From: an uncultured Clostridia bacterium
Lineage (GTDB): Bacteria > Bacillota > Clostridia > Oscillospirales > Acutalibacteraceae
Direction of reading: 5' to 3'
NCBI GenBank assembly: GCA_945863885.1
Contig: CAMAZY010000003.1
Coordinates: 62,001 to 126,000, forward strand
Length of the DNA: 64,000 nt
Below are positions 15,855 to 23,356 of the stretch, piece after piece; position 1 is the first letter of the stretch; each line of letters begins with the position of its first letter. A program made the position numbers and the translations under genes. A model generated the notes under the pieces. It was not told where the DNA came from and did not search any database. It saw only the letters and a program-made list of their open reading frames with translations.

Positions 15855-16432
15855 GTGAAAAAGCACATCTTCGCAAAAAGTATCTTGCAGTCAGAAAAAG
15901 CCTTTGCAGAAAAGGCGAAAAAGACAAAGCGATTTTTGACCGACTTGTTACGGTCAATGAAATCAGACAGGCCGATCTCATTTTAGCGTACGCTTCTTCT
16001 CCGATAGAGGTTGACACATACCGATTTATCGAATATACTTTAAGGAAAGGCCAAAAGCTCGCCTTACCGGTATGCCGTGAGGATTCAAACGAAATGACCT
16101 TTTATCTGATTGAAAGCCCTGACTGTCTGATTCCCGGAAAATACAAGGGAATCCCGGAGCCGGATAAAACAAAATGCAAAAAATGTGAAATCACCGGGCA
16201 TACGGTCTGCATTGTCCCCGGATTATCATTTGACCGCAGCGGATACCGGCTCGGCTTCGGAAGAGGCTATTATGACCGGTTTCTTTGTGAAAACCCCGTC
16301 TTTACGGTCGGGCTTTGCTATGAAGACTGTTTAAGCGAAAGTCTGCCATTTGAACAGCATGACAAACAGGTATCGGTCATTGTGACCGAAAATGAAATAT
16401 ACAAGGAGAATGTCTATGGACGAACGAAATAA
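15845..16432 (+). CDS. 5-formyltetrahydrofolate cyclo-ligase
   Basis: Converts 5-formyl-THF to 5,10-methenyl-THF with ATP. 195 residues. Family landmarks: LRKKYLAVRKSL at the N-terminus (ATP-side Lys/Arg), then IVPGLSFDRSGYRLGFGRGYYDRFL, the diagnostic GxRLGxGxGYYDR. Sits inside the tmk-to-U32 run, overlapping both neighbours, which links it loosely with the folate-using ThyX nearby. Confidence 0.95.
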   Translation: MLMSEKAHLRKKYLAVRKSLCRKGEKDKAIFDRLVTVNEIRQADLILAYASSPIEVDTYRFIEYTLRKGQKLALPVCREDSNEMTFYLIESPDCLIPGKYKGIPEPDKTKCKKCEITGHTVCIVPGLSFDRSGYRLGFGRGYYDRFLCENPVFTVGLCYEDCLSESLPFEQHDKQVSVIVTENEIYKENVYGRTK

Positions 16433-17999
16433 TAACGGTTTCGGCGGAAAGCCGGACGCACCGTCAGGCTTCGATTCTTACTATAATAAGCCGCAGAAAA
16501 AAGCCGGCAGCTTCCAGGTGCATATTGACGGCATTACCGATTCCGCGCCGAAAACACCGGCTGAGCCGAAAAAGCCGGCCAATCCGTCGGCATCGGGAGC
16601 GGCCCGCCCGACACAAGGACAGCCTTCGGCACAAAAGAAACAGTTCAGCGTCAATATTCCCGAAAACAAGCCGAAAAAAAGACCGGCCAACGCTTCGGCT
16701 TCCGCATCAAAAGCATCAAGAACCAACGCCGGAAAAAGACCGGCCGCCAAATCAAAGTCGGCAGCTTCCGCCAAAAAGAGCCCCCAAAAGGCGAATCAGA
16801 AAGGCGGAACAAAAAAGACCACATCCCGTCAGGTTCTGACCCCCGAACAGCAAAAACGGCAAAAAGAACAAAGACGATACAATTTTACAAAAGGTCTTTT
16901 GATCGCCTGCGCCTGTATCATTTTTATTGTGACCTTTACGGCTGCGCTGTCTACCCTTGCGCTTTCTACGGTCAACGACATTCTTGCCATCAACAAGGAT
17001 GAATCGACCTCCGTTTCCATTGTTATTCCCAAGGAAGCGACGGATTTTGATTCTGTTTACGAAATTCTTTGCAATAACGGACTCATTAAGAGAAAGAAGA
17101 TCTGTCGGCTGTTTTGTCAGTTCAGACATTACGACGAGTATTACAGCTCCAGTCAGAAGAAAAATGTTCCGGTTAAATATGAGCCGGGTGTCTATTATCT
17201 TGAAACCGGAAGCGGTATTGAAACGATGCTTGAAACAATCAAAGCCGACCGCAACGTTTCAAAAGACACGGTTACACTTACCTTCCCCGAAGGCTGGTCA
17301 ATCGCTCAGATCTTCGAAAAGATCGAAAAATACGGTGTCTGCACCGCCGACAAGCTTTATGCCAATTTAGACATCGTCGGTCAGCAGTTCGATTTCTATA
17401 ATAAAATACCGGCTACAACCGGCCGCTATCTCAAGGCCGAAGGTTATCTTTATCCCGACACCTACGATTTCTATATCGGTGAAAACGCAAGCTCCGTTCT
17501 TAAGAAGCTTTTCAACAATTTCCAGAAGAAATGGGATAGCGAATGCACCAAGAAAGCCAAGCAGTTGGGTCTTACTGTCGATCAGGTCATGATTATCGCC
17601 TCCATTATTCAGCGTGAGGCAAAAGACAAGACCCAGATGGCGGATATTTCATCGGTCATTCACAACCGTCTTGCCGACAAAGCAACGTATCCGCTTCTTG
17701 AAATGAACTCGACCAAGGATTATATCACCTCACTTAAGAAATATAATCTTTTCAACGATTCCTATTATTCCATTTATCTCGATTCCTACAACACATACAG
17801 TGCCGAGGGACTTCCTCCGGGCGCAATCTGCAATCCGGGTCTTGACGCAATTCACGCCGCACTCAACCCGAACGATACGGATTACTACTTCTTCTGCCAC
17901 GACGAAAACGGCAACATTTACCTTGCCGTCACCGCCGCCGAGCATCAGGCAAACACCGAACGGCTTCTTCTTTACGGCGGAGGAACAAATGAACAGTAA
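16416..17999 (+). CDS. mltG: Endolytic murein transglycosylase MltG (YceG family)
   Basis: Cuts nascent glycan strands and so limits peptidoglycan chain length. The ATG at 16416 is chosen because AAGGAG stands 7 bases upstream. About 145 residues of disordered Pro/Ala/Lys-rich cytoplasmic tail come first, then one membrane helix (GLLIACACIIFIVTFTAALSTLALS), a LysM-like subdomain (TSVSIVIPKEATDFDSVYEILCNNGLI) and the YceG domain with LKAEGYLYPDTYDF, the catalytic Glu in IASIIQREAKDKTQMADISSVIHNRL and LPPGAICNPGLDAI. The cytoplasmic tail is much longer than in E. coli. Overlaps the U32 gene start. Confidence 0.95.
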   Translation: MDERNNNGFGGKPDAPSGFDSYYNKPQKKAGSFQVHIDGITDSAPKTPAEPKKPANPSASGAARPTQGQPSAQKKQFSVNIPENKPKKRPANASASASKASRTNAGKRPAAKSKSAASAKKSPQKANQKGGTKKTTSRQVLTPEQQKRQKEQRRYNFTKGLLIACACIIFIVTFTAALSTLALSTVNDILAINKDESTSVSIVIPKEATDFDSVYEILCNNGLIKRKKICRLFCQFRHYDEYYSSSQKKNVPVKYEPGVYYLETGSGIETMLETIKADRNVSKDTVTLTFPEGWSIAQIFEKIEKYGVCTADKLYANLDIVGQQFDFYNKIPATTGRYLKAEGYLYPDTYDFYIGENASSVLKKLFNNFQKKWDSECTKKAKQLGLTVDQVMIIASIIQREAKDKTQMADISSVIHNRLADKATYPLLEMNSTKDYITSLKKYNLFNDSYYSIYLDSYNTYSAEGLPPGAICNPGLDAIHAALNPNDTDYYFFCHDENGNIYLAVTAAEHQANTERLLLYGGGTNEQ

Positions 18000-19251
18000 T
18001 CCGTCGATAACACTTCCCGAACTTCTCGCCCCCGCCGGCGATATGGCAAGACTGAAAGCGGCGGTACAATTCGGTGCGGACGCCGTCTATTTAGGCGGAA
18101 GCATTTTTGGTATGCGGACCGCACCCGAAAACTTTTCGGACGAGCAGCTTGCGAAGGCCGTTGACTACTGTCACGAAAGAAACGTCAAGGTGTATCTTGC
18201 CTGCAATGTGCTTGCACGAAGCGACGAATTTGAAGTGCTTCCGGAGTTTTTGAAAAACGCAAAGGACAGCGGGGTTGACGGTCTGATTATTTCGGACTTA
18301 GGCGTCATGGACTACGCAAAAAGATACGCTGAGGGTGTCGAAATCCATATTTCCACTCAGGCAGGTGTTGTCAATTACGCAACCGCAAACGTGCTTTATC
18401 AAATGGGAGCTAAACGAATCGTCCCCGCCCGTGAACTGTCGCTTTCGGAAATTGCCGGATTGAGAGCCAACATTCCCGCCGACATGGACATCGAATGTTT
18501 TGTTCACGGGGCGATGTGCGTTTCGTTTTCGGGAAGATGTCTTATCTCAAACTATCTTGTCGGAAGAGACTCCAATCGCGGTGACTGCGCACAGCCGTGC
18601 CGGTGGAAATACAGTCTTGTTGAGGAGACACGACCCGGCATGACTTTTCCCGTTGAACAGGACAAAAACGGCACCTACCTTTTCAACTCCAAGGATATGT
18701 GCATGATTGAGCACATTCCCGAGCTTGTCAAAGCCGGCATCACCAGCTTTAAAATCGAGGGCAGAGCGAAATCGGAATACTATGTTTCGGTCGTTACCAA
18801 CGCCTACCGTGCCGCCTTGGACGCTTTTAAGGAAAATCCGACCGACACGTTCAGGGTTGACGACTGGATCAAAGACGAGATGAGAAAAGTCAGCTACCGT
18901 GACTACTGCACCGGCTTTTATTTCACCTCACCGTCCGAGGACGCTAACATCAGCTACAAGGGCGGCTACAACCGGGAATGGGACGTTGCCGCCGTCGTTG
19001 ACAGATGGGAAGACGGCGTCGCCTACTGCACCCAACGCAACCGCTTTTTTGAAAAGGACACGCTTGACGTGCTCGAAAAAGGCAAAAAGCCTTTCACGGT
19101 TGTTGCAGACGGGCTGCGCAACGAAGCCGGTGAAGCCATCGAAAGCACGAACAAAGCGATGATGAAGTTCAGCTTCAACTGCCCTGAACCGCTTTGCGTC
19201 GGAGCGATTCTTCGAAAAAAACGGGAAGAAAATCAAAGAGTTATCATTTAA
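17989..19251 (+). CDS. U32 family protein (tRNA-hydroxylation / collagenase-like family)
   Basis: 420 residues. The ATG at 17989, behind GGAGGAACAA, gives the canonical start LPELLAPAGDMARLKAAVQFGADAVYLGG; the track start at 17800 lies inside mltG. The U32 signature ECFVHGAMCVSFSGRCLIS and the cysteine cluster RGDCAQPCRWKY are present. Several U32 proteins (TrhP, RlhA) are now known as prephenate-dependent RNA hydroxylation enzymes with an Fe-S cluster rather than peptidases; mltG-U32 pairs and tRNA context (a tRNA gene follows) are compatible with that, but the target is inferred. Confidence 0.92.
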   Translation: MNSNPSITLPELLAPAGDMARLKAAVQFGADAVYLGGSIFGMRTAPENFSDEQLAKAVDYCHERNVKVYLACNVLARSDEFEVLPEFLKNAKDSGVDGLIISDLGVMDYAKRYAEGVEIHISTQAGVVNYATANVLYQMGAKRIVPARELSLSEIAGLRANIPADMDIECFVHGAMCVSFSGRCLISNYLVGRDSNRGDCAQPCRWKYSLVEETRPGMTFPVEQDKNGTYLFNSKDMCMIEHIPELVKAGITSFKIEGRAKSEYYVSVVTNAYRAALDAFKENPTDTFRVDDWIKDEMRKVSYRDYCTGFYFTSPSEDANISYKGGYNREWDVAAVVDRWEDGVAYCTQRNRFFEKDTLDVLEKGKKPFTVVADGLRNEAGEAIESTNKAMMKFSFNCPEPLCVGAILRKKREENQRVII

Positions 19252-19301
19252 TACTTGCTTTTTTCTTTCGGATGGTGTATAATGCTGTCCGAAAGTGAAA
19301 T

Positions 19302-19377
19302 GGGCCCGTAGCTCAGCTGGGAGAGCGTACGGTTCGCATCCGTAAGGTCGAGAGTTCGATCCTCTTCGGGTCCACCA
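19302..19377 (+). tRNA. tRNA-Ala (anticodon CGC)
   Basis: Complete 76-base cloverleaf with encoded CCA: acceptor GGGCCCG/CGGGTCC containing the G3:U70 pair that marks alanine tRNAs, D stem GCTC/GAGC, anticodon stem TACGG/CCGTA with loop TTCGCAT (anticodon CGC, reads GCG), T arm GAGAG-TTCGATC-CTCTT. It follows the U32 gene by 50 bases and ends at a terminator. Confidence 0.96.
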
Positions 19378-19450
19378 AATGTGTATTGGACGAACACCTA
19401 CTTTTTCAGCGGCGGTTTCGCTGTGAAGTGTTTGCTCTGATACAAGTAGA

Positions 19451-19486
19451 AAGAACCAAGGTCGTAGCGGCTTTGGTTCTTTTGTT
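19451..19486 (+). terminator. Terminator after tRNA-Ala
   Basis: AAGAACCAAG / CTTTGGTTCTT stem with a 10-base loop followed by TTTGTTGG, about 75 bases after the tRNA. The remaining bases of the 317-base gap between the U32 gene and the next CDS hold the tRNA, this hairpin and a promoter. Confidence 0.8.
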
Positions 19487-19498
19487 GGTTTATCGGTA

Positions 19499-19527
19499 TT
19501 GAGATCATTTGCTATATGTGATATAAT
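19499..19527 (+). promoter_or_regulatory. Promoter of the AT-rich lipoprotein gene
   Basis: -35 TTGAGA (19499-19504), 17-base spacer, -10 TATAAT (19522-19527), about 40 bases before the ATG. Confidence 0.75.
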
Positions 19528-19568
19528 TAATTCAAATGTACACCATATTGTAGAAAGGAATATAAACA

Positions 19569-20543
19569 ATGAAAAAAATCCTTGCAACAGCACTATTGCC
19601 TGCATTGATAATTCTATTTGCCGGTTGCAATTCAGCAAAAAAAGTAGATTTATATATCAATAACAACGAGCCAAATTTAGATTATCAGTTTGTTGAAAAA
19701 GATCTAAATGAGAAGGATACATATGTTGAGATAATTCAATTGTCTGTTTGGACTAAGTCTGTATACGAAAATATACGTATAAACTTTAGCAATAATTCAA
19801 TTCAAAATTATATTAATAGCAAAAAAATCCCGAATAAGTACTATGATACAATAAAGAACAATGAGCAAATATTCTATAATGACTTGGACGAATATATTAA
19901 TACAGTATTAAAAAAGATTTTATATAACAGTAAAATAGAAGATTCTCAAAAGAATTTGATTTTAGATGAATTTGATCTACAAACTTTATATCGAGTCGGA
20001 CTGACCAAAGAAGCATTAGATAAAGGAGATCATGTGCGTTTTTTTAAGAATGCGTTAGGATATGAGTCACCAAATCTCAACTATAATATGCAGATAAAAA
20101 TTTTTTATTCATTGTATCCTGAAGACATTATCAAAGGCATATCAAAAACTCTTGATAACAGTTGTGTTACTCCAAGCGAACTGAATACAATAAAAGAGTT
20201 TCTTATTAATATCAATAAATATGACACTTTTTGTGATAGAATTAATATGATTCAGGAGGAACTAAATGGTATTTATAAGAATGATAATTCTATATCTGGT
20301 TCATCAGATTACAGTTTAATCAAAGGTGCAAATGGAACATACACCTATAGGTGTCAAAAGAAGTGCAACGAATCATGCAAGTATTGCGGAAATAGTTGTA
20401 TTAAAGGCAGAGAAACTTTTGGTGCAACCTGTACTCATGAATACAGTGCTAATTCTCCTATAGGATGGATAGGATGTCCTTTATGTGGCGACATAGACAA
20501 TGATTATTGGTGGGATTGGTATGACAAAAAATTAAAAGAATAG
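19569..20543 (+). CDS. AT-rich lipoprotein with cysteine-rich C-terminus
   Basis: 324 residues. Signal peptide II with lipobox: MKKILATALLPALIILFAGC, so a membrane-anchored exported lipoprotein. The body is Asn/Lys/Ile-rich and helical with no family I recognise. The last ~65 residues hold eight or more cysteines in pairs (YRCQKKC, CKYCGNSC, WIGCPLCG), like a metal-binding zinc-ribbon or disulfide-rich module. Codon choice is plainly more AT-rich than in every neighbour, and it lies directly after a tRNA gene; this suggests horizontal acquisition. No integrase or direct repeat of the tRNA 3' end was found. Function unknown. Confidence 0.8.
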   Translation: MKKILATALLPALIILFAGCNSAKKVDLYINNNEPNLDYQFVEKDLNEKDTYVEIIQLSVWTKSVYENIRINFSNNSIQNYINSKKIPNKYYDTIKNNEQIFYNDLDEYINTVLKKILYNSKIEDSQKNLILDEFDLQTLYRVGLTKEALDKGDHVRFFKNALGYESPNLNYNMQIKIFYSLYPEDIIKGISKTLDNSCVTPSELNTIKEFLININKYDTFCDRINMIQEELNGIYKNDNSISGSSDYSLIKGANGTYTYRCQKKCNESCKYCGNSCIKGRETFGATCTHEYSANSPIGWIGCPLCGDIDNDYWWDWYDKKLKE

Positions 20544-20638
20544 GAAACTTGTCAAGATGATGACCCAAATGAATAATGGCGTTGCCAGCTTGTGCAAATG
20601 GTCGTTTTTTTCCGCACATAAAGTCATCTCGCAAAACG

Positions 20639-20667
20639 AACAAGTCCGGCAAAAAACCGGACTTGTT
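20639..20667. terminator. Bidirectional terminator between convergent genes
   Basis: AACAAGTCCGG / CCGGACTTGTT, an 11-bp perfect stem with a 7-base A/T loop, flanked by T-rich sequence on both strands. Serves the lipoprotein gene (plus) and the secreted protein gene (minus). Confidence 0.88.
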
Positions 20668-20684
20668 CATTTTATATTCTTTTC

Positions 20685-21323
20685 TTAGAACTTCTTGTGA
20701 ATCGCACTCTCTCTCACATTGACAAGATAGGTGTTGTTACCGCTGCCTTTCAGTTTGTACACTTCTTTTTTCGAAACATCATCCACGGCTTTATTCTTTT
20801 GCTCGTTATATCTCTTTATGGTTGTCTTGAGATATGACGGTGTACCGAGACCCTTGATCTTCTTTGTTGAAACAAGATTCCACATTTTTTCCGCAAAATA
20901 TGTGCAATTCTTTGAAACGGACCATGTGTTATGGGTGTTGATGAAGTCGCTGAGCTTCTTTACCTCGGCCTTTGTAATTCCCTCTGTAAGCGAAACTCTG
21001 CTTTTATAATTAAAATGGTTCACGATATAGCTGTCAAGATTATAATATACACCTTTTCCCTCTTTGCGGGTGTTAGAATAGGTTCCGACGGAAACCGCTT
21101 TGCCGGGTTCAAGCTTATACGCGCCTATCGTAAGTGTTTCATCCGACTTGTTTTCAAAGTATATCCAGGCATGACCTTTGTCAAACATTGCGGCATACGA
21201 GAATACCGTAATCGTTGCCACATCCTCGTTCTCGCCCTTAGCGAGTGCACTCATCGGTGCAAATGCTGCCAACGCAAACATAACGACAAGTAAAAGGCTG
21301 AGAAGTCTTGTTCTTTTTTTCAT
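20685..21323 (-). CDS. Secreted protein, candidate permuted papain-like (NlpC/LRAT-type) fold
   Basis: 212 residues with a clear Sec signal (MKKRTRLLSLLLVVMFALAAFAPMSALAKG). The mature part has a His segment (FDKGHAWIYFENKSDETLTIG) before a Cys segment (WSVSKNCTYFAEKMWNLVS). His before Cys, each at the start of a strand or helix, is the order seen in circularly permuted papain-like enzymes (LRAT, YiiX/YaeF, PPPDE groups). The HAWIYF and NCTYFA patterns fit, so a thiol hydrolase acting outside the cell, perhaps on wall or lipid amides, is possible. Family match is a suggestion only. Base composition somewhat AT-rich. Confidence 0.7.
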   Translation of the reverse strand: MKKRTRLLSLLLVVMFALAAFAPMSALAKGENEDVATITVFSYAAMFDKGHAWIYFENKSDETLTIGAYKLEPGKAVSVGTYSNTRKEGKGVYYNLDSYIVNHFNYKSRVSLTEGITKAEVKKLSDFINTHNTWSVSKNCTYFAEKMWNLVSTKKIKGLGTPSYLKTTIKRYNEQKNKAVDDVSKKEVYKLKGSGNNTYLVNVRESAIHKKF

Positions 21324-21629
21324 AATATATATCCCCCTTGTTTTTTATCATATTGTATTATACTATATGACAAAAATTGAATGCAAGAAACAAACTCCAC
21401 AAAATATCAGCATAAATTTTTGATGATACCAAGTCACAAATTAAGCAATCGAATTCCCGATAAGTAAAGCCATAGTCAAGAGCTTTTTTATTGTCCTATT
21501 TCACCCAAGCTTGTTCCAGTATCCTTATAGCATCAATTATTCATAAGCAATGTGTCATTTCCACTTGCAATAACGCACAAAAACAGGTATTATTAGAAAG
21601 AACCAAATAATTCCATTCAGGAGGCGGTT
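21324..21629. other. Divergent intergenic region
   Basis: 306 AT-rich bases between the divergent genes at 21323 and 21630. It contains the promoter at 21565-21593 for the plus-strand operon. I see no RNA gene, repeat or operator in the rest. Confidence 0.6.
21565..21593 (+). promoter_or_regulatory. Promoter of the foldase-like / beta-helix / GH112 operon
   Basis: -35 TTGCAA (21565-21570), 17-base spacer, -10 TATTAT (21588-21593), 36 bases before the ATG, which follows TCAGGAGGCGGTT. Confidence 0.7.
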
Positions 21630-22082
21630 ATGAACACCTTTTATTTTTCCGATGAAAGCGATAAAAAGTATGCCCTTGCCTGCCTTGCCTTTGCCAAAAA
21701 GCTCGGGCTGATTGACGACAGCAGTCTTGACGCCGTGGCAAAGCGGTGCAAGGCCGAAAACGAACAAAGAAGCGAAATGCTCGAAAAAGGCGAAACCGTA
21801 TACGGACTGACCCGGTTTTCTCTGACGGCGTATCTTGATTACGAGCTTACAAGGTTCCGACTTGATTTTGTCAGCGAAAAAGACGAAATCAAAAAGAATT
21901 ATCACTATGCCCCGATATCCAAAAAGGAAAGAAAAGCCTTTTATAAAAACAACCGGGATCTTTTCACAAGATATTCAGGCGATAAATTCCGCTTCAGAGA
22001 AGTTGAGATGATCATCGAAAAAAAGATGAGAGAGGAGGAATATGAAAATGCAGTCAATAACCTATTATGTAAGCTCCCGTAA
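21630..22082 (+). CDS. Hypothetical protein resembling a foldase (SurA/PrsA) N-terminal segment
   Basis: 150 residues, all-helical, charged, no signal peptide and no membrane span. The stretch KKLGLIDDSSLDAVAKRCKAENEQRSEMLEKGETVYGLTRFSLTAYLDYELTRFRLDF resembles the chaperone-like N-terminal helices of SurA/PrsA-type proteins in Clostridia, but the PPIase domain is missing. I do not assign a function. Its last 41 bases overlap the beta-helix gene, so it is translated with a glycan-active set. Confidence 0.7.
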   Translation: MNTFYFSDESDKKYALACLAFAKKLGLIDDSSLDAVAKRCKAENEQRSEMLEKGETVYGLTRFSLTAYLDYELTRFRLDFVSEKDEIKKNYHYAPISKKERKAFYKNNRDLFTRYSGDKFRFREVEMIIEKKMREEEYENAVNNLLCKLP

Positions 22083-23340
22083 CGGAAACGACAACAATGA
22101 CGGACTGAGCGAAAAAACACCGTTTGCTTCTCTCGATAAAATCAATCAGATCAGGATCAATCCGGGTGATAAAATTCTTTTTGAAAAAGGCTCGGTATTT
22201 GCCGGCGAGTATCTGCACTTGAAAGAATGCGGCGATATCAGCGGTGATGCGATTGAAATTGCCTCTTACGGCGAGGGTGACACGATGCCCCGGATTGACG
22301 CGGACGGCACGGGCGTATGGTATCAGGATTACCGAACCGTTCTTGATAATCCCTGCCATGTATATAAAGGTGATGTTTCTTCGGCGGTTTTGCTGTATGA
22401 CTGCGAGAATATTACAATCCGGGATATTGAAATCACGAATCGGGACAGCGAAAAATCTCCCGAGGAATACTCAGCGGCTCATAAAATCGACCGAACCGGG
22501 CTTGCCGTTGTCGCACAGAACCGGGGAACGCTTCATAATATTACCGTCGATGCCCTTTTTGTGCACGACATAAGCGGCAATGTTTATAACAAGCACCTGA
22601 ACAACGGCGGCATCTATATGACCTGCTTAAAGCCCGACGACGAAAACAAAACCGGCATCGCAAGGTACGACGGCGTGACGGTGAAAAACTGCTTTGTGAA
22701 AAAAGTCAGCCGCTGGGGAATCGCTGTCGGCTACACTTACCGGCACAAGGAATTTGCGACCAAAAAGCTTTCGGAAGACACCTTTAAAAAGTACGGCAAC
22801 GAGAATATTTTGATTTGCGGAAACTATGTAAAGCTTGCCGGCGGCGATGCGATTACGCCGATGTATGCGCTGACGCCTTTAGTCGAGCATAACGTTTCGG
22901 ACAGCTGTGCTTGTGAAATGAATGACAGGTTCTACCGGTATCCCGAAAAGAGAATGGGCAAGGTTGCGGCGGCAATCTGGCCATGGAAGTGTAAAGATGC
23001 GCTTTTCCGCTTCAACGAAGCAGTTGACACCAAGCTCAATCAGGACGGTATGGCATATGATGCGGATTCCGGCGACGGCACGATTTACGAGCAAAACTAT
23101 TCACGGCTCAACGAGGGCGGCTGCGTGATGTTCTGCTTACAGGAAGCGATTCACAACACGTTTACGAACAATCTCAGCTACGACGATTTAGGCGGCACGA
23201 TCAGCCCTTGCAGCAACCCCGACGCCTACATCGCAAACAACCGTTTCTTTGTCAGAAAGGGTGTTCCCTTTAAGCGCAGAAAGATGCGAAACGGCAAGGT
23301 AACGCTTCAGAACAACGAAATTATCACAATAGAAAAGTAA
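22042..23340 (+). CDS. Right-handed parallel beta-helix protein (pectate-lyase-like fold)
   Basis: 432 residues. The N-terminus ITYYVSSRNGNDNNDGLSEKTPFASLDKIN with PGDKILFEKGSVF is the usual entry of secreted-type beta-helix polysaccharide enzymes, followed by repeated rungs (ENITIRDIEITN, HNITVDALFVHDI, DGVTVKNCFVKKVS, ENILICGNYVKLAGGDAI). No signal peptide is visible, so it may act in the cytoplasm next to GH112, or its start may be mis-set. ATG at 22042 follows AGAGGAGGAAT. Such proteins bind or cleave polysaccharides; substrate unknown. The GH112 gene follows 16 bases later. Confidence 0.85.
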   Translation: MKMQSITYYVSSRNGNDNNDGLSEKTPFASLDKINQIRINPGDKILFEKGSVFAGEYLHLKECGDISGDAIEIASYGEGDTMPRIDADGTGVWYQDYRTVLDNPCHVYKGDVSSAVLLYDCENITIRDIEITNRDSEKSPEEYSAAHKIDRTGLAVVAQNRGTLHNITVDALFVHDISGNVYNKHLNNGGIYMTCLKPDDENKTGIARYDGVTVKNCFVKKVSRWGIAVGYTYRHKEFATKKLSEDTFKKYGNENILICGNYVKLAGGDAITPMYALTPLVEHNVSDSCACEMNDRFYRYPEKRMGKVAAAIWPWKCKDALFRFNEAVDTKLNQDGMAYDADSGDGTIYEQNYSRLNEGGCVMFCLQEAIHNTFTNNLSYDDLGGTISPCSNPDAYIANNRFFVRKGVPFKRRKMRNGKVTLQNNEIITIEK

Positions 23341-23356
23341 AAGAGAGGATCATTTT

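Noticed and set aside
18928-19638. 236-codon minus-strand ORF across tRNA-Ala
   Set aside because: Contains the familiar GSNSRPYGCEP-type translation of a tRNA gene on the wrong strand, and overlaps the U32 gene and tRNA.
19252-21630. Integrated genomic island at tRNA-Ala
   Set aside because: Only one or two AT-rich genes; no integrase, relaxase or repeat of the tRNA 3' end was found, so a defined island cannot be supported.
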